Origin: Dehalococcoidia bacterium
GTDB taxonomy: Bacteria; Chloroflexota; Dehalococcoidia; Dehalococcoidales; RBG-16-60-22
Assembly: GCA_004375725.1 (NCBI GenBank)
Contig: SOKS01000184.1
Coordinates: 1-5,121 of the forward strand
Length of the DNA: 5,121 nucleotides
Direction of reading: 5' to 3'
Each line of letters opens with the position of its first letter. Within the stretch, counting starts at the first letter, position 1. The position numbers and the translations under genes are program-made. Positions 1 to 5,121 of the stretch are shown here, one piece after another. The notes under the pieces are model-generated. The model had not been told where the DNA came from. It worked only from the letters and a program-made list of their open reading frames with translations, and searched no databases.

Positions 1-771
1 TTATAATTGAATTACCATTCCTTCATATGCCAGCGTTATCGACGTACCAAGCTCACTGGATAACTGTTTGACCTCCGCATCTATTTCCTTTTCCTGCCTC
101 GGGTTCATATGCACCAGAACCACCTGTGGCAGGTAGCCTTTCTGCTTCTGGAAAGCGAGGAGTTCCTCTTTAAGCAGGCTTGGAGTGAGATGCAACATGC
201 GGCGGCCGAACTCTTCAAAGCGGTTCGGGGCGGTGACCTCGGTGATGAGCAGCTGCGGTGATGTAAAAGGCCATGCCCCGGCCAGTCCCGGCCCGGTATC
301 CCCGGTGTAGAAGAGCGTTTTTCCGTCGGGGGCAGTGACCTGGTAGCCCACGGTGGGTGCCGAATGGCTTACCGGAACGGGCAGAATCTTATAGCCGGCA
401 ACAGTAAAAGCCCGGTTTGGCTCGATAACGGTGAATTGAATTCTCGGACTTTCCGGCGGCTTTTCCAGGAAGTTGACATAGATGATGCCGTTGAGCCAGT
501 GTGACGCCAGGGCGTCTCTGACCGCCTGTGTGGCATAAACCGAGACGCTGGTCTCGTAGAAGAGCGCATTCATGCCCAGCGCCGGGATATCCCTGATATG
601 GTCATAGTGATAGTGGGTGAGCAGGACTGCCTTGAGGTCGAGCTGGGATTCAATCGGCAGGCTGGAGGTGAGCCCGCCGGCGTCAAGCGCCAGGATGTCA
701 TCAACCAATATGCTGACCAGCCTGGTGGTGGCCGATTCGCAGTTGTGCGCCCCCAGAAACTGAACCTTCAC
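1..771 (-). CDS. MBL-fold metallohydrolase (RNase Z / cyclic-nucleotide phosphodiesterase-like)
   Basis: A complete 256-residue soluble protein of the metallo-beta-lactamase fold, a family of metal-dependent hydrolases usually binding two zinc or other metal ions. The signature THYHYDH gives His53, His55, Asp57 and His58. His136 (in PVSHSAP), Asp158 (in YTGDTG) and His221 (in VHMNP) supply the remaining expected metal ligands, so the site looks intact. His194, in LHLTP, is another candidate active-site residue. The HLTP and HMNP motifs resemble the class II cyclic-nucleotide phosphodiesterase and RNase Z-like branch more than true beta-lactamases or glyoxalase II. There is no signal peptide, so it should be cytoplasmic. 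The start is GTG at 769-771, the only sensible start after an in-frame stop. An AGGAG at 784-788 lies 12 bases upstream, a rather long spacing. It is the last gene seen of the run, 30 bases after the queuosine-precursor transporter gene. The substrate cannot be read from sequence. The family call is secure; the subfamily is a guess. Confidence 0.9.
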   Translation of the reverse strand: MKVQFLGAHNCESATTRLVSILVDDILALDAGGLTSSLPIESQLDLKAVLLTHYHYDHIRDIPALGMNALFYETSVSVYATQAVRDALASHWLNGIIYVNFLEKPPESPRIQFTVIEPNRAFTVAGYKILPVPVSHSAPTVGYQVTAPDGKTLFYTGDTGPGLAGAWPFTSPQLLITEVTAPNRFEEFGRRMLHLTPSLLKEELLAFQKQKGYLPQVVLVHMNPRQEKEIDAEVKQLSSELGTSITLAYEGMVIQL

Positions 772-801
772 CTTTCTTTTTCTCTCCTGTCTGCTTAATA
801 T

Positions 802-1467
802 CTAGTTTGAAATAACGAAAGGGTTGAATCTGGTGTCGTAATCATAGGTATCAATGGCTTCCCTCTTCTTCATCGAATTGACGATGACATAGGTGAGTGG
901 GGTGGCCAGAGCTTCAATGAGTGTTTTAGCCAGCCAGTGGTAAAGAATCATGATGGGCATAAAGGACGGCGTGCCGATGAAGGCCACGGTGATAAAGATT
1001 GAGGTGTCCAGCCCCTGACCCACGATGGTCGAGCCAATGGTGCGACTCCACAGCCAGCGTCCCCGCGTCATAATCTTCATCCTGGCCAGGATGAAGGAGT
1101 TGGCAAACTCGCCGACCAGATAGCCGAGGAATGAGGCCGCCAGTAACCTCGGCGCATAGCCCAGAATGCGCTGGTAGGCCTCCTGTCCTTCCCAGAAGGG
1201 TGCGGCGGGGAGCATCTGTCCCAACCAGACAAAGAAGACAAAGACCAGGTTGCAGAGAAACCCGAGCCAGATTACACGGCGTGCCAGTCGGTAGCCGTAG
1301 ACCTCGGTGAGGACATCGCCGATGATGTAACTCAAAGGGAAAATAAAAATGGCCGCTGGCAGGAAGAACGGGCCAAGGCTGATGATCTTGACGGCGATGA
1401 CATTGGCGGTGATGAGGCAGGTGATAAAGAGCGCAATAAATATCACCAGTCGGTGCGAGACATTCAT
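802..1467 (-). CDS. yhhQ: Queuosine-precursor transporter, YhhQ/VUT family
   Basis: A 221-residue integral membrane protein of the VUT_1/YhhQ family. Members import queuosine precursors such as preQ0 or preQ1 for modification of tRNA position 34. Family motifs visible are DVLTEVYGYRLAR (about 51-63), EFANSFILARMK (120-131), RTIGSTIVGQGLDT (142-155) and KTLIEALATPLTYVIV (181-196). Hydrophobic segments at about 7-28, 35-52, 65-84, 105-126, 147-168 and 170-196 fit the usual roughly six-helix layout, and the length matches the family. I chose the ATG at 1465-1467. An upstream in-frame ATG at 1539 would add 24 polar residues that are simply the corA 3' end read in another frame. The gene starts one base after the corA TGA (TGATATG) and has only a weak ribosome site (GGAT), so translation is probably coupled to corA. 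No preQ1 riboswitch is directly upstream. The stop is TAG. Confidence 0.92.
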   Translation of the reverse strand: MNVSHRLVIFIALFITCLITANVIAVKIISLGPFFLPAAIFIFPLSYIIGDVLTEVYGYRLARRVIWLGFLCNLVFVFFVWLGQMLPAAPFWEGQEAYQRILGYAPRLLAASFLGYLVGEFANSFILARMKIMTRGRWLWSRTIGSTIVGQGLDTSIFITVAFIGTPSFMPIMILYHWLAKTLIEALATPLTYVIVNSMKKREAIDTYDYDTRFNPFVISN

Positions 1468-1468
1468 A

Positions 1469-2431
1469 TCAGATCCAGCGTTGTCGGCGGAAGAAGTAGA
1501 GCATGCCGCCAATGATGGCGAGGCAGATGAGAAATACAAAGAGCGCCGAGTAAGGGGAATCGCTAAAAGGCCCCAGAGGGATGTTCATGCCGAAGATGCT
1601 TGCCACCACCGTGATTGGCAGTAGAATGGTGGCAATGACGGTCAGCATGCGCATGACCTCATTGGTGCGGTTGGTGGCCAGCGAATCATGGGTATCATTG
1701 AGACCTTCAATGACCTCCTTGTATTCATCCAGGCCGTCCCATATCTTATCCACGTGGTCAACCGTGTCGCCAAAGTAAACGGCCAAGTCCATCTTGGTGA
1801 ACCGCCGAGTCTTCGGTTCCAGCGTGGCGATGACCGCTCTCATCGGCCAGATGATGCGGCGAAAAGAGATAACGTCGCGTCGAAGAATGGAGATATCTTC
1901 AATAGCCCGCGGTATTCGTTTGCTGGCGAAGATATTATCCTCGGTCTCTTCAATATTAGCGCTTATCCGGTTCAGAATCGGTATGCAGTAGTCAACAAGT
2001 CGGTCAATGATGCGGTAGAGCAGGTACCCGGACCCCTGGCTGAAGTTCTCCTGTCGTGCTTCTTCCTCAAGCTGACACTCCCGGAAAAGTTTGACCAGCG
2101 GCTTGAGCTCACCTTTATGCAGCGTTATGAGGTAATCGGCGCCAATAAACACGGACACCTGACTGGGCGTGGTCGTTCGTGCCTCTTTGTTGAATACCGG
2201 AAAGTGCAGGACCAGAAACAGGTAATCCCGGTATTCGTCGATTTTGGGTCGCTGAATCCGGCTGAGACAGTCATCAAGGTCAAGGGGGTGAAAGGGGTAG
2301 TTATTTGCCAGATACTCGGTCTCCCGCTCGGTCGGCTTTTCAATATTTATCCAGGTCATGCCGTTCCAGTCGACCGATTCCATATTCAGCTGTTTGCCCT
2401 TTTCTTTGAGGTCGGTTTCCCGGATAGCCAT
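1469..2431 (-). CDS. corA: CorA-family magnesium/divalent cation channel
   Basis: A 320-residue member of the CorA metal ion transporter family, a pentameric inner-membrane channel mainly for Mg2+ (sometimes Co2+ or Ni2+). The N-terminal cytoplasmic domain carries the typical HPLDLDDCL (48-56) followed by QRPKIDEY (60-67). A long charged helical region (about 135-255) forms the stalk. Two hydrophobic helices close the protein at about 259-280 and 295-314. The signature GMN selectivity motif is at 281-283, followed by a short outer loop with Asp291 and a basic C-terminal tail, FRRQRWI. No part is missing. The ATG at 2429-2431 is preferred over the internal Met17 because GGGAGAAGG sits just upstream. 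It lies 63 bases after the reductase gene, the widest gap in the run, and a possible own promoter lies there. The gap is too short for a standard Mg2+ M-box riboswitch, and I see none. Confidence 0.96.
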   Translation of the reverse strand: MAIRETDLKEKGKQLNMESVDWNGMTWINIEKPTERETEYLANNYPFHPLDLDDCLSRIQRPKIDEYRDYLFLVLHFPVFNKEARTTTPSQVSVFIGADYLITLHKGELKPLVKLFRECQLEEEARQENFSQGSGYLLYRIIDRLVDYCIPILNRISANIEETEDNIFASKRIPRAIEDISILRRDVISFRRIIWPMRAVIATLEPKTRRFTKMDLAVYFGDTVDHVDKIWDGLDEYKEVIEGLNDTHDSLATNRTNEVMRMLTVIATILLPITVVASIFGMNIPLGPFSDSPYSALFVFLICLAIIGGMLYFFRRQRWI

Positions 2432-2438
2432 GGCAACA

Positions 2439-2447
2439 CCTTCTCCC
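2439..2447 (-). promoter_or_regulatory. Ribosome binding site of corA
   Basis: On the minus strand this reads GGGAGAAGG and ends 7 bases before the ATG at 2429-2431. Its position supports that start over the internal Met17, which has only a distant AAGGG (about 14 bases away). Confidence 0.7.
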
Positions 2448-2478
2448 GTGTTTTCAGGGGCACAAACGCGCCTGCTCT

Positions 2479-2506
2479 ATTCTACCATAATTTTTTAGAA
2501 GGTGAA
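2479..2506 (-). promoter_or_regulatory. Candidate extended -10 promoter for corA and downstream genes
   Basis: On the minus strand, TAGAAT (5 of 6 matches to TATAAT, 2479-2484) is directly preceded by TGG, giving an extended -10 element. TTCACC (4 of 6 matches to TTGACA, 2501-2506) sits 16 bases upstream, inside the last codons of the reductase gene. Transcription would begin near 2472, about 40 nt before the corA ATG. This could uncouple the transport half of the cluster from the acyl-CoA half. It is a pattern match only. Confidence 0.45.
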
Positions 2507-3253
2507 CAGATTGGCGCCGCCGCTTACTTCGATTGTCTCCCCGGTGATGAACCTTGACTCTTCCGAAGCCAGAAAGGCAAGAATGTTGCTGACCTCCTGC
2601 GGGTCACCCATCCGGCGCATAGGCATGCGCTTGATAATGCGCTCCTTGAACTCCGGAGCAACTTCAAGGAAGCCACCGGCGTCAAAAATACCGAGCACCA
2701 GCGCGTTGCAGGTAATGCCCTTTCGGGCGCCTTCCAGTGCCGTTGTCCTGGCCAGGCCGATGAGGCCGGCTTTGGTGGTGGCATAGCTGCACTGCCCCAG
2801 GCCTCCCTGGGTACCGGTGATGGAAGAGATATTGATGATGCGGCCCCAGCCGCGCTCGACCATGCCGGGCATGCAGCATTTGATGGTGTTGAAAGCGCCG
2901 GTCAGGTTAACTGCCAGGTCACGGTCCCAGTCCTTTTTCTCCGTATTGATGATGGTAGCCGCCCGCACTATGCCAGAGGCAGCATTATTGACCAGGATTT
3001 CGACGGGACCGAGTGTCTCTTCTATCTGCTTTATTCCCGCTTGCACATCATCCAGTTCCGCCACGTCCATCTTAACGGCCACGGCGTTTCTCCCCAGGTT
3101 CTGAATTTGTTTGGCCACTGCCTCGGCCTTATCCATGTGAGTATACCCGGCGACGGCTACGTGGCAGCCGGCTCTGGCCAGGGTCAAACAGTGCACGCTG
3201 CCCAGTCCACCGGAGCCGCCGGTGACCAGGGCTACTTTACCATCAATGGTCAT
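2495..3253 (-). CDS. FabG-like short-chain dehydrogenase/reductase (3-oxoacyl reductase type)
   Basis: A complete 252-residue classical short-chain dehydrogenase/reductase, the usual length for the family. The cofactor-binding TGGSGGLG (11-18) fits TGxxxGxG, with Asp63 (MDV) and NNAAS (89-93) following as expected. The catalytic set is complete: Asn116, Ser144, Tyr157 and Lys161 (YATTK), with the same spacing as in FabG. The C-terminal stretch SRFITGETIEVSGG (233-246) is also typical. Members reduce 3-oxoacyl-ACP or acetoacetyl-CoA, or oxidise other secondary alcohols. The residues after strand 2 (AGYTH, 35-39) show no acidic residue at its tip, which slightly favours NADPH over NADH. This is an inference. 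The ATG at 3251-3253 has AAGGAA about 11 bases upstream. It lies 40 bases after the 3-hydroxyacyl-CoA dehydrogenase gene, so it may act on the same 3-oxo/3-hydroxy pair, but the sequence cannot show whether its substrate is CoA- or ACP-bound. Confidence 0.93.
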   Translation of the reverse strand: MTIDGKVALVTGGSGGLGSVHCLTLARAGCHVAVAGYTHMDKAEAVAKQIQNLGRNAVAVKMDVAELDDVQAGIKQIEETLGPVEILVNNAASGIVRAATIINTEKKDWDRDLAVNLTGAFNTIKCCMPGMVERGWGRIINISSITGTQGGLGQCSYATTKAGLIGLARTTALEGARKGITCNALVLGIFDAGGFLEVAPEFKERIIKRMPMRRMGDPQEVSNILAFLASEESRFITGETIEVSGGANLFTF

Positions 3254-3293
3254 ATGTCTTTTTCTTCCTTTCTAGATCCAATCATCGGAAAGT

Positions 3294-4145
3294 CTATTTA
3301 TAATCGTAAAAGCCCTTGCCTGTCTTGCGCCCTAGCCACCCTGCGGTGACCATCTTCTCCAGCAGGATTGGGGGAGCAAACTGGGGGTCCTTGAATTCAT
3401 CGTACATGGCGTTGCCAATATAGTAAAACGTATCCAGCCCGACCAGATCCGCTACGGCCAGCGGCCCTATGGGATGATTTAAACCAAGCATCATGCCGTT
3501 ATCAATGTCTTCTTTGGTGGCCATTCGTGATTCCAGCATCCTTATAGCGCTAAACACCTGTGGTACCATAAGGCGGTTGACGATAAAGCCGGGTGAGTCC
3601 GGAGCGGTAATAACGGTCTTGCCCAGCGACTGTCCGAAGTTTCGGATGATTTCTAAAGTCTCCTCACTGGTGGCAACCGTCCTGCCCACCTCCAACAGTT
3701 TCATTAAAGGTGGCGGGTTGAAGAAGTGCATTCCAAGCACTTTGTCTGGCCGCCTGGTGGTCATAGCCATTTCAATGATGGAAAGGCTCGAGGTGTTGGT
3801 GGCCAGGATGGCATGTTTGGGGCAGACGGAATCCAGTTCGGCAAAGGTTTTCTTTTTAAGTTCCAGGTTTTCCACCGCCGCCTCGATGACGAGGTCGCAG
3901 TTACCGAAGTCTTTCATACTGGTGGTGCCTTTAATCCGGGAGATGGTGGCCTCTTTGTCCTGCGGCGTGATTCTCTCCTTCTCCACTGCTTTGGACAGTG
4001 ACGAATTGATTGCAGCCAGTCCCTTGTTTAAAAGTGCCTCGTTTATCTCTGCAACAATTACCTGGTAGCCGGCCTGGGCGCTCACCTGAGCGATGCCGCC
4101 GCCCATTTGCCCGCAGCCAACGACGCCAACCAGCTTAATTTCCAT
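3294..4145 (-). CDS. hbd: 3-hydroxyacyl-CoA (3-hydroxybutyryl-CoA) dehydrogenase, NAD-type
   Basis: A 283-residue single-function dehydrogenase that interconverts (S)-3-hydroxyacyl-CoA and 3-oxoacyl-CoA. The N-terminal Rossmann domain has GCGQMG (10-15, GxGxxG) and Glu33 at the end of strand 2, which favours NAD(H). Catalytic and substrate residues equivalent to those of the human mitochondrial enzyme are Ser119 (NTSS), His140 (GMHFFNP), Glu152 (KLLEV) and Asn190 (GFIVN), with identical spacing. The C-terminal helical domain contains HPIGPLAVADLVGLD (224-238) and ends in GFYDYK, as is common. The size matches Hbd/PaaH rather than fused FadB-type enzymes. The ATG at 4143-4145 is chosen because GGAGGAG lies 9 bases upstream. 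An earlier ATG at 4164-4166 overlaps the hydratase stop (TAATG) and would add seven residues, but it lies upstream of that site. The gene begins 20 bases after the hydratase gene, whose product makes its substrate. Chain-length preference is unknown. Confidence 0.95.
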   Translation of the reverse strand: MEIKLVGVVGCGQMGGGIAQVSAQAGYQVIVAEINEALLNKGLAAINSSLSKAVEKERITPQDKEATISRIKGTTSMKDFGNCDLVIEAAVENLELKKKTFAELDSVCPKHAILATNTSSLSIIEMAMTTRRPDKVLGMHFFNPPPLMKLLEVGRTVATSEETLEIIRNFGQSLGKTVITAPDSPGFIVNRLMVPQVFSAIRMLESRMATKEDIDNGMMLGLNHPIGPLAVADLVGLDTFYYIGNAMYDEFKDPQFAPPILLEKMVTAGWLGRKTGKGFYDYK

Positions 4146-4154
4146 AGCGCTCGT

Positions 4155-4161
4155 CTCCTCC
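4155..4161 (-). promoter_or_regulatory. Ribosome binding site deciding the hbd start
   Basis: On the minus strand this reads GGAGGAG, 9 bases before the ATG at 4143-4145. It falls downstream of the alternative ATG at 4164-4166, so it cannot serve that start. This is the main reason for the shorter 283-residue protein. Confidence 0.8.
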
Positions 4162-4165
4162 AGCA

Positions 4166-4939
4166 TTATCTGGCTTTGAAGTCAGGCTTTCTTTTTTCCA
4201 CGAAGGCGGTCGTCCCTTCGGCGAAGTCTTCCGTGCTCATCACGTAAGCTTCCAGCGCGTTTTCCAGTCGCAGGCCATCTTCCAGCGTGAGGCTGCTGCC
4301 CCGTATCATCGCCTCTTTGGCGGCCCTGACTGCCAGGGGCCCGGCCTGGCAGATTGTCTCCGCCCATTCGCGGGCGGTGGACATTACCGCTTCCGGCGGG
4401 ACCACCGTATTGACCAGACCGATACGGTATGCCTCCTGGGCGTCAATCGGTTTCCCCATGAGCAGCAGTTCGGCGGCCTTGCAGGACGGGATCATTCTGG
4501 GCAGTCTCTGGGTGGCTCCCCAGCCTGGAATCAGCCCCAGATTTACCTCTGGTGCGCCAAAACGGGCTTTTTCCGAGGCGATTCGCAAGTCGCAGGCCAG
4601 CGCAATTTCCAGGCCACCCCCCATTGCTATACCATTGATGGCGGCAATGAGCGGTTTCCACAGGTCAAGCCCGCGCATGGGAGTATCCGGCATTGCCCAG
4701 GGATGCTGCGGTAGGTTTTCCTTCAGGAAGGGCAGCATGTCTTTGATATCGGCGCCAGCGCAGAATGCCCGGTCTCCGGCGCCGGTGATTATGCCCACCC
4801 ATAATCCATCATCATCGCGGAAGTCGGCCATCGCCTCGCTCAGTTCTCTGGCCGTCTGCACATTGATCGAGTTCAGCGCCTCCGGGCGGTTGATGGTGAA
4901 GATAGCAACTTTGCCTTCCTTCTGATAGTCAATAGTCAC
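4166..4939 (-). CDS. Enoyl-CoA hydratase/isomerase (crotonase family)
   Basis: A complete 257-residue crotonase-fold enzyme that should hydrate trans-2-enoyl-CoA to 3-hydroxyacyl-CoA in the cytoplasm. The first oxyanion-hole segment is CAGADIKDM (60-68), the second NGIAMGGG (102-109). Both acid/base glutamates of true hydratases are present: Glu111 in GGGLEIALACD and Glu131 in FGAPEVNLG (equivalent to Glu144 and Glu164 of the rat enzyme). This argues for hydratase over isomerase or dehalogenase activity. The loop after the first motif (about 69-95) is rather long and rich in Pro and Trp, and the usual GAG/GGG after IP is GWG. Both may affect substrate choice. The C-terminal EGTTAFVEKRKPDF is canonical. 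The start is GTG at 4937-4939 with AAGGAGGT just upstream. It is the first gene of the run, 20 bases before the dehydrogenase acting on its product. The exact acyl chain cannot be inferred. Confidence 0.94.
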   Translation of the reverse strand: MTIDYQKEGKVAIFTINRPEALNSINVQTARELSEAMADFRDDDGLWVGIITGAGDRAFCAGADIKDMLPFLKENLPQHPWAMPDTPMRGLDLWKPLIAAINGIAMGGGLEIALACDLRIASEKARFGAPEVNLGLIPGWGATQRLPRMIPSCKAAELLLMGKPIDAQEAYRIGLVNTVVPPEAVMSTAREWAETICQAGPLAVRAAKEAMIRGSSLTLEDGLRLENALEAYVMSTEDFAEGTTAFVEKRKPDFKAR

Positions 4940-4944
4940 CTCAG

Positions 4945-4952
4945 ACCTCCTT
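4945..4952 (-). promoter_or_regulatory. Strong ribosome binding site of the enoyl-CoA hydratase gene
   Basis: On the minus strand this reads AAGGAGGT, a near-perfect anti-16S match, 5 bases before the GTG. It explains efficient use of a non-ATG start. Its GGAGGT core could pair with GCCTCC in the leader (5048-5053), so it may be open to masking. Confidence 0.8.
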
Positions 4953-4978
4953 GCCGTTATTCGCTGTCAATTTATAAT
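4951..4978 (+). promoter_or_regulatory. Candidate divergent promoter facing right
   Basis: On the plus strand, TTGCCG (4951-4956, 4 of 6 matches to the -35 consensus) and a perfect TATAAT (4973-4978) are 16 bases apart. It would transcribe to the right, through the hairpin region and out of the window, serving a gene that lies beyond 5121 if one exists. The AT-rich setting makes chance matches likely. Confidence 0.25.
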
Positions 4979-5020
4979 GCGGATACTTATGGCGAATTAA
5001 TAACTGAACCTGACTCTCTC

Positions 5021-5067
5021 TTACCTCAGGCTGGCGTTTTTCAGCCTGGAGGCGGGTTTTACCTCAG
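5021..5067. repeat. Short direct repeat TTACCTCAG, two copies
   Basis: The 9-mer TTACCTCAG occurs at 5021-5029 and 5059-5067, with copies starting 38 bases apart. Its 7-base core ACCTCAG (CTGAGGT on the coding strand) appears a third time at 4938-4944, across the GTG start of the hydratase gene. The right copy is part of the palindrome CCTCAGAGG (5062-5070), just downstream of the predicted transcription start. It could be an operator half-site or an RNA pairing element. Confidence 0.45.
5024..5052 (-). repeat. Inverted repeat / RNA hairpin in the leader
   Basis: CAGGCTG (5027-5033) and CAGCCTG (5042-5048) form a perfect 7-bp stem with an 8-base loop. It extends by three more pairs (CCT with AGG) around one bulged base. 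No T-run follows the stem on either strand, so it is not a standard intrinsic terminator. It could stabilise the mRNA, act as an attenuator arm, or be a protein-binding site. Confidence 0.6.
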
Positions 5068-5086
5068 AGGGTGGTAGTTCGTGCCG

Positions 5087-5115
5087 ATTTTAACAGAAGC
5101 GTGGCGCATCGTCAA
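5087..5115 (-). promoter_or_regulatory. Main sigma70-type promoter of the operon
   Basis: On the minus strand, TTGACG (5110-5115, 5 of 6 consensus matches) and TAAAAT (5087-5092, 5 of 6) are separated by the ideal 17 bases. Transcription would start near 5080 and read the hydratase gene first. It is the best promoter match I found in the window and sits exactly where the first gene of the run needs one. Confidence 0.7.
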
Positions 5116-5121
5116 GGCTGC

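Larger units (their letters stand above)
4940..5080 (-). promoter_or_regulatory. Structured 5' leader of the operon
   Basis: This is the predicted untranslated leader of about 140 nt between the inferred transcription start (near 5080) and the GTG of the hydratase gene. It contains no ATG or GTG start, so there is no obvious leader peptide. It holds a hairpin (5024-5052), a short palindrome CCTCAGAGG (5062-5070), two copies of CTGAGGT (a third overlaps the start codon) and an AT-rich middle part. No known riboswitch class is recognised. The leader status depends on the promoter call. Confidence 0.5.

Noticed and set aside
769..804. yhhQ and the MBL hydrolase gene are in the same frame, separated by a TAG and ten further sense codons, suggesting possible readthrough fusion
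   Set aside because: Shared frame occurs by chance one time in three. The hydrolase has its own GTG with an AGGAG upstream, and a membrane transporter fused to this hydrolase is not a known arrangement.
1465..1539. Longer yhhQ product starting at the ATG at 1539
   Set aside because: The extra 24 residues are polar, come from the corA 3' end in another frame, and are unlike the family N-terminus.
1688..2557. Long plus-strand open frame (289 codons) opposite corA
   Set aside because: It is the antisense of a confidently identified CorA, shows no recognisable domain, and runs across the corA start region. The open frame follows from the codon usage of the real gene.
3493..4068. Plus-strand open frame opposite the 3-hydroxyacyl-CoA dehydrogenase gene
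   Set aside because: It lies wholly inside a gene with all catalytic residues intact, and its protein is low in recognisable motifs and rich in Ser and Leu, as expected of an antisense frame.
4287..4925. Plus-strand open frame of 212 codons opposite the enoyl-CoA hydratase gene
   Set aside because: Antisense of a well-supported crotonase; no family motif and no convincing ribosome site.
4965..4970. Perfect TTGACA on the minus strand near the hydratase start
   Set aside because: No -10 element lies 15-19 bases downstream; that stretch is the ribosome binding site and start codon.
5024..5052. Leader hairpin as an intrinsic terminator
   Set aside because: No T-run follows the stem on either strand. 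The T-run on the plus strand is in the loop, not after the stem.
5062..5080. ACCACCCTCT in the leader resembles part of a preQ1-I riboswitch, tempting because yhhQ is in the cluster
   Set aside because: The required 5' stem partner (AGAGG-like) is missing upstream, the A-rich tail does not fit, and four genes separate it from yhhQ.
5071..5121. Plus-strand GTG frame open to the window edge (17 codons)
   Set aside because: Too short to judge, the only GGAGG upstream is about 18 bases away, and it crosses the best minus-strand promoter.

Overview
This is a compact stretch of bacterial chromosome with six complete protein-coding genes, all read on the minus strand (right to left) and spaced so tightly (1 to 63 bases) that they look like one transcription unit. 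Base composition is balanced, slightly GC-rich by eye. Two genes start with GTG (the first and last in transcription order), and Shine-Dalgarno sites are mostly of the GGAGG type. No tRNA, rRNA, insertion sequence, CRISPR array or phage-like gene is visible. The proteins fit a free-living or sediment anaerobe that handles acyl-CoA intermediates. A Dehalococcoidia-like Chloroflexota or a similar subsurface lineage is my impression from gene style only and is not proven by the sequence.

Right end (about 4940-5121): a non-coding leader. A well-formed sigma70-type promoter on the minus strand (TTGACG, 17-base spacer, TAAAAT) lies at 5087-5115. It should give an mRNA leader of about 140 nt holding a 10-bp hairpin and two copies of CTGAGGT. 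A third copy overlaps the GTG start codon of the first gene. A weaker promoter candidate faces the other way (4951-4978).

Metabolic module (2495-4939): enoyl-CoA hydratase (crotonase family), then an NAD-type 3-hydroxyacyl-CoA (3-hydroxybutyryl-CoA) dehydrogenase, then a FabG-like short-chain dehydrogenase/reductase. The first two catalyse consecutive steps, trans-2-enoyl-CoA to 3-hydroxyacyl-CoA to 3-oxoacyl-CoA, in beta-oxidation or, in reverse, in butyrate-type synthesis. The reductase may work on the same 3-oxo/3-hydroxy pair with another cofactor or on another substrate. No thiolase, acyl-CoA dehydrogenase or CoA-transferase lies in the window.

Transport and accessory genes (1-2431): a CorA-type divalent cation channel, a YhhQ/VUT-family queuosine-precursor transporter that starts one base after the corA stop codon, and a metallo-beta-lactamase-fold hydrolase whose stop codon occupies the first three bases of the window. 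An extended -10 promoter candidate in front of corA could let this second half be expressed separately.

I found no convincing new biological system. The parts most worth a second look are the structured leader, the unexplained pairing of acyl-CoA genes with cation and queuosine-precursor transport, and the exact substrate of the last hydrolase.
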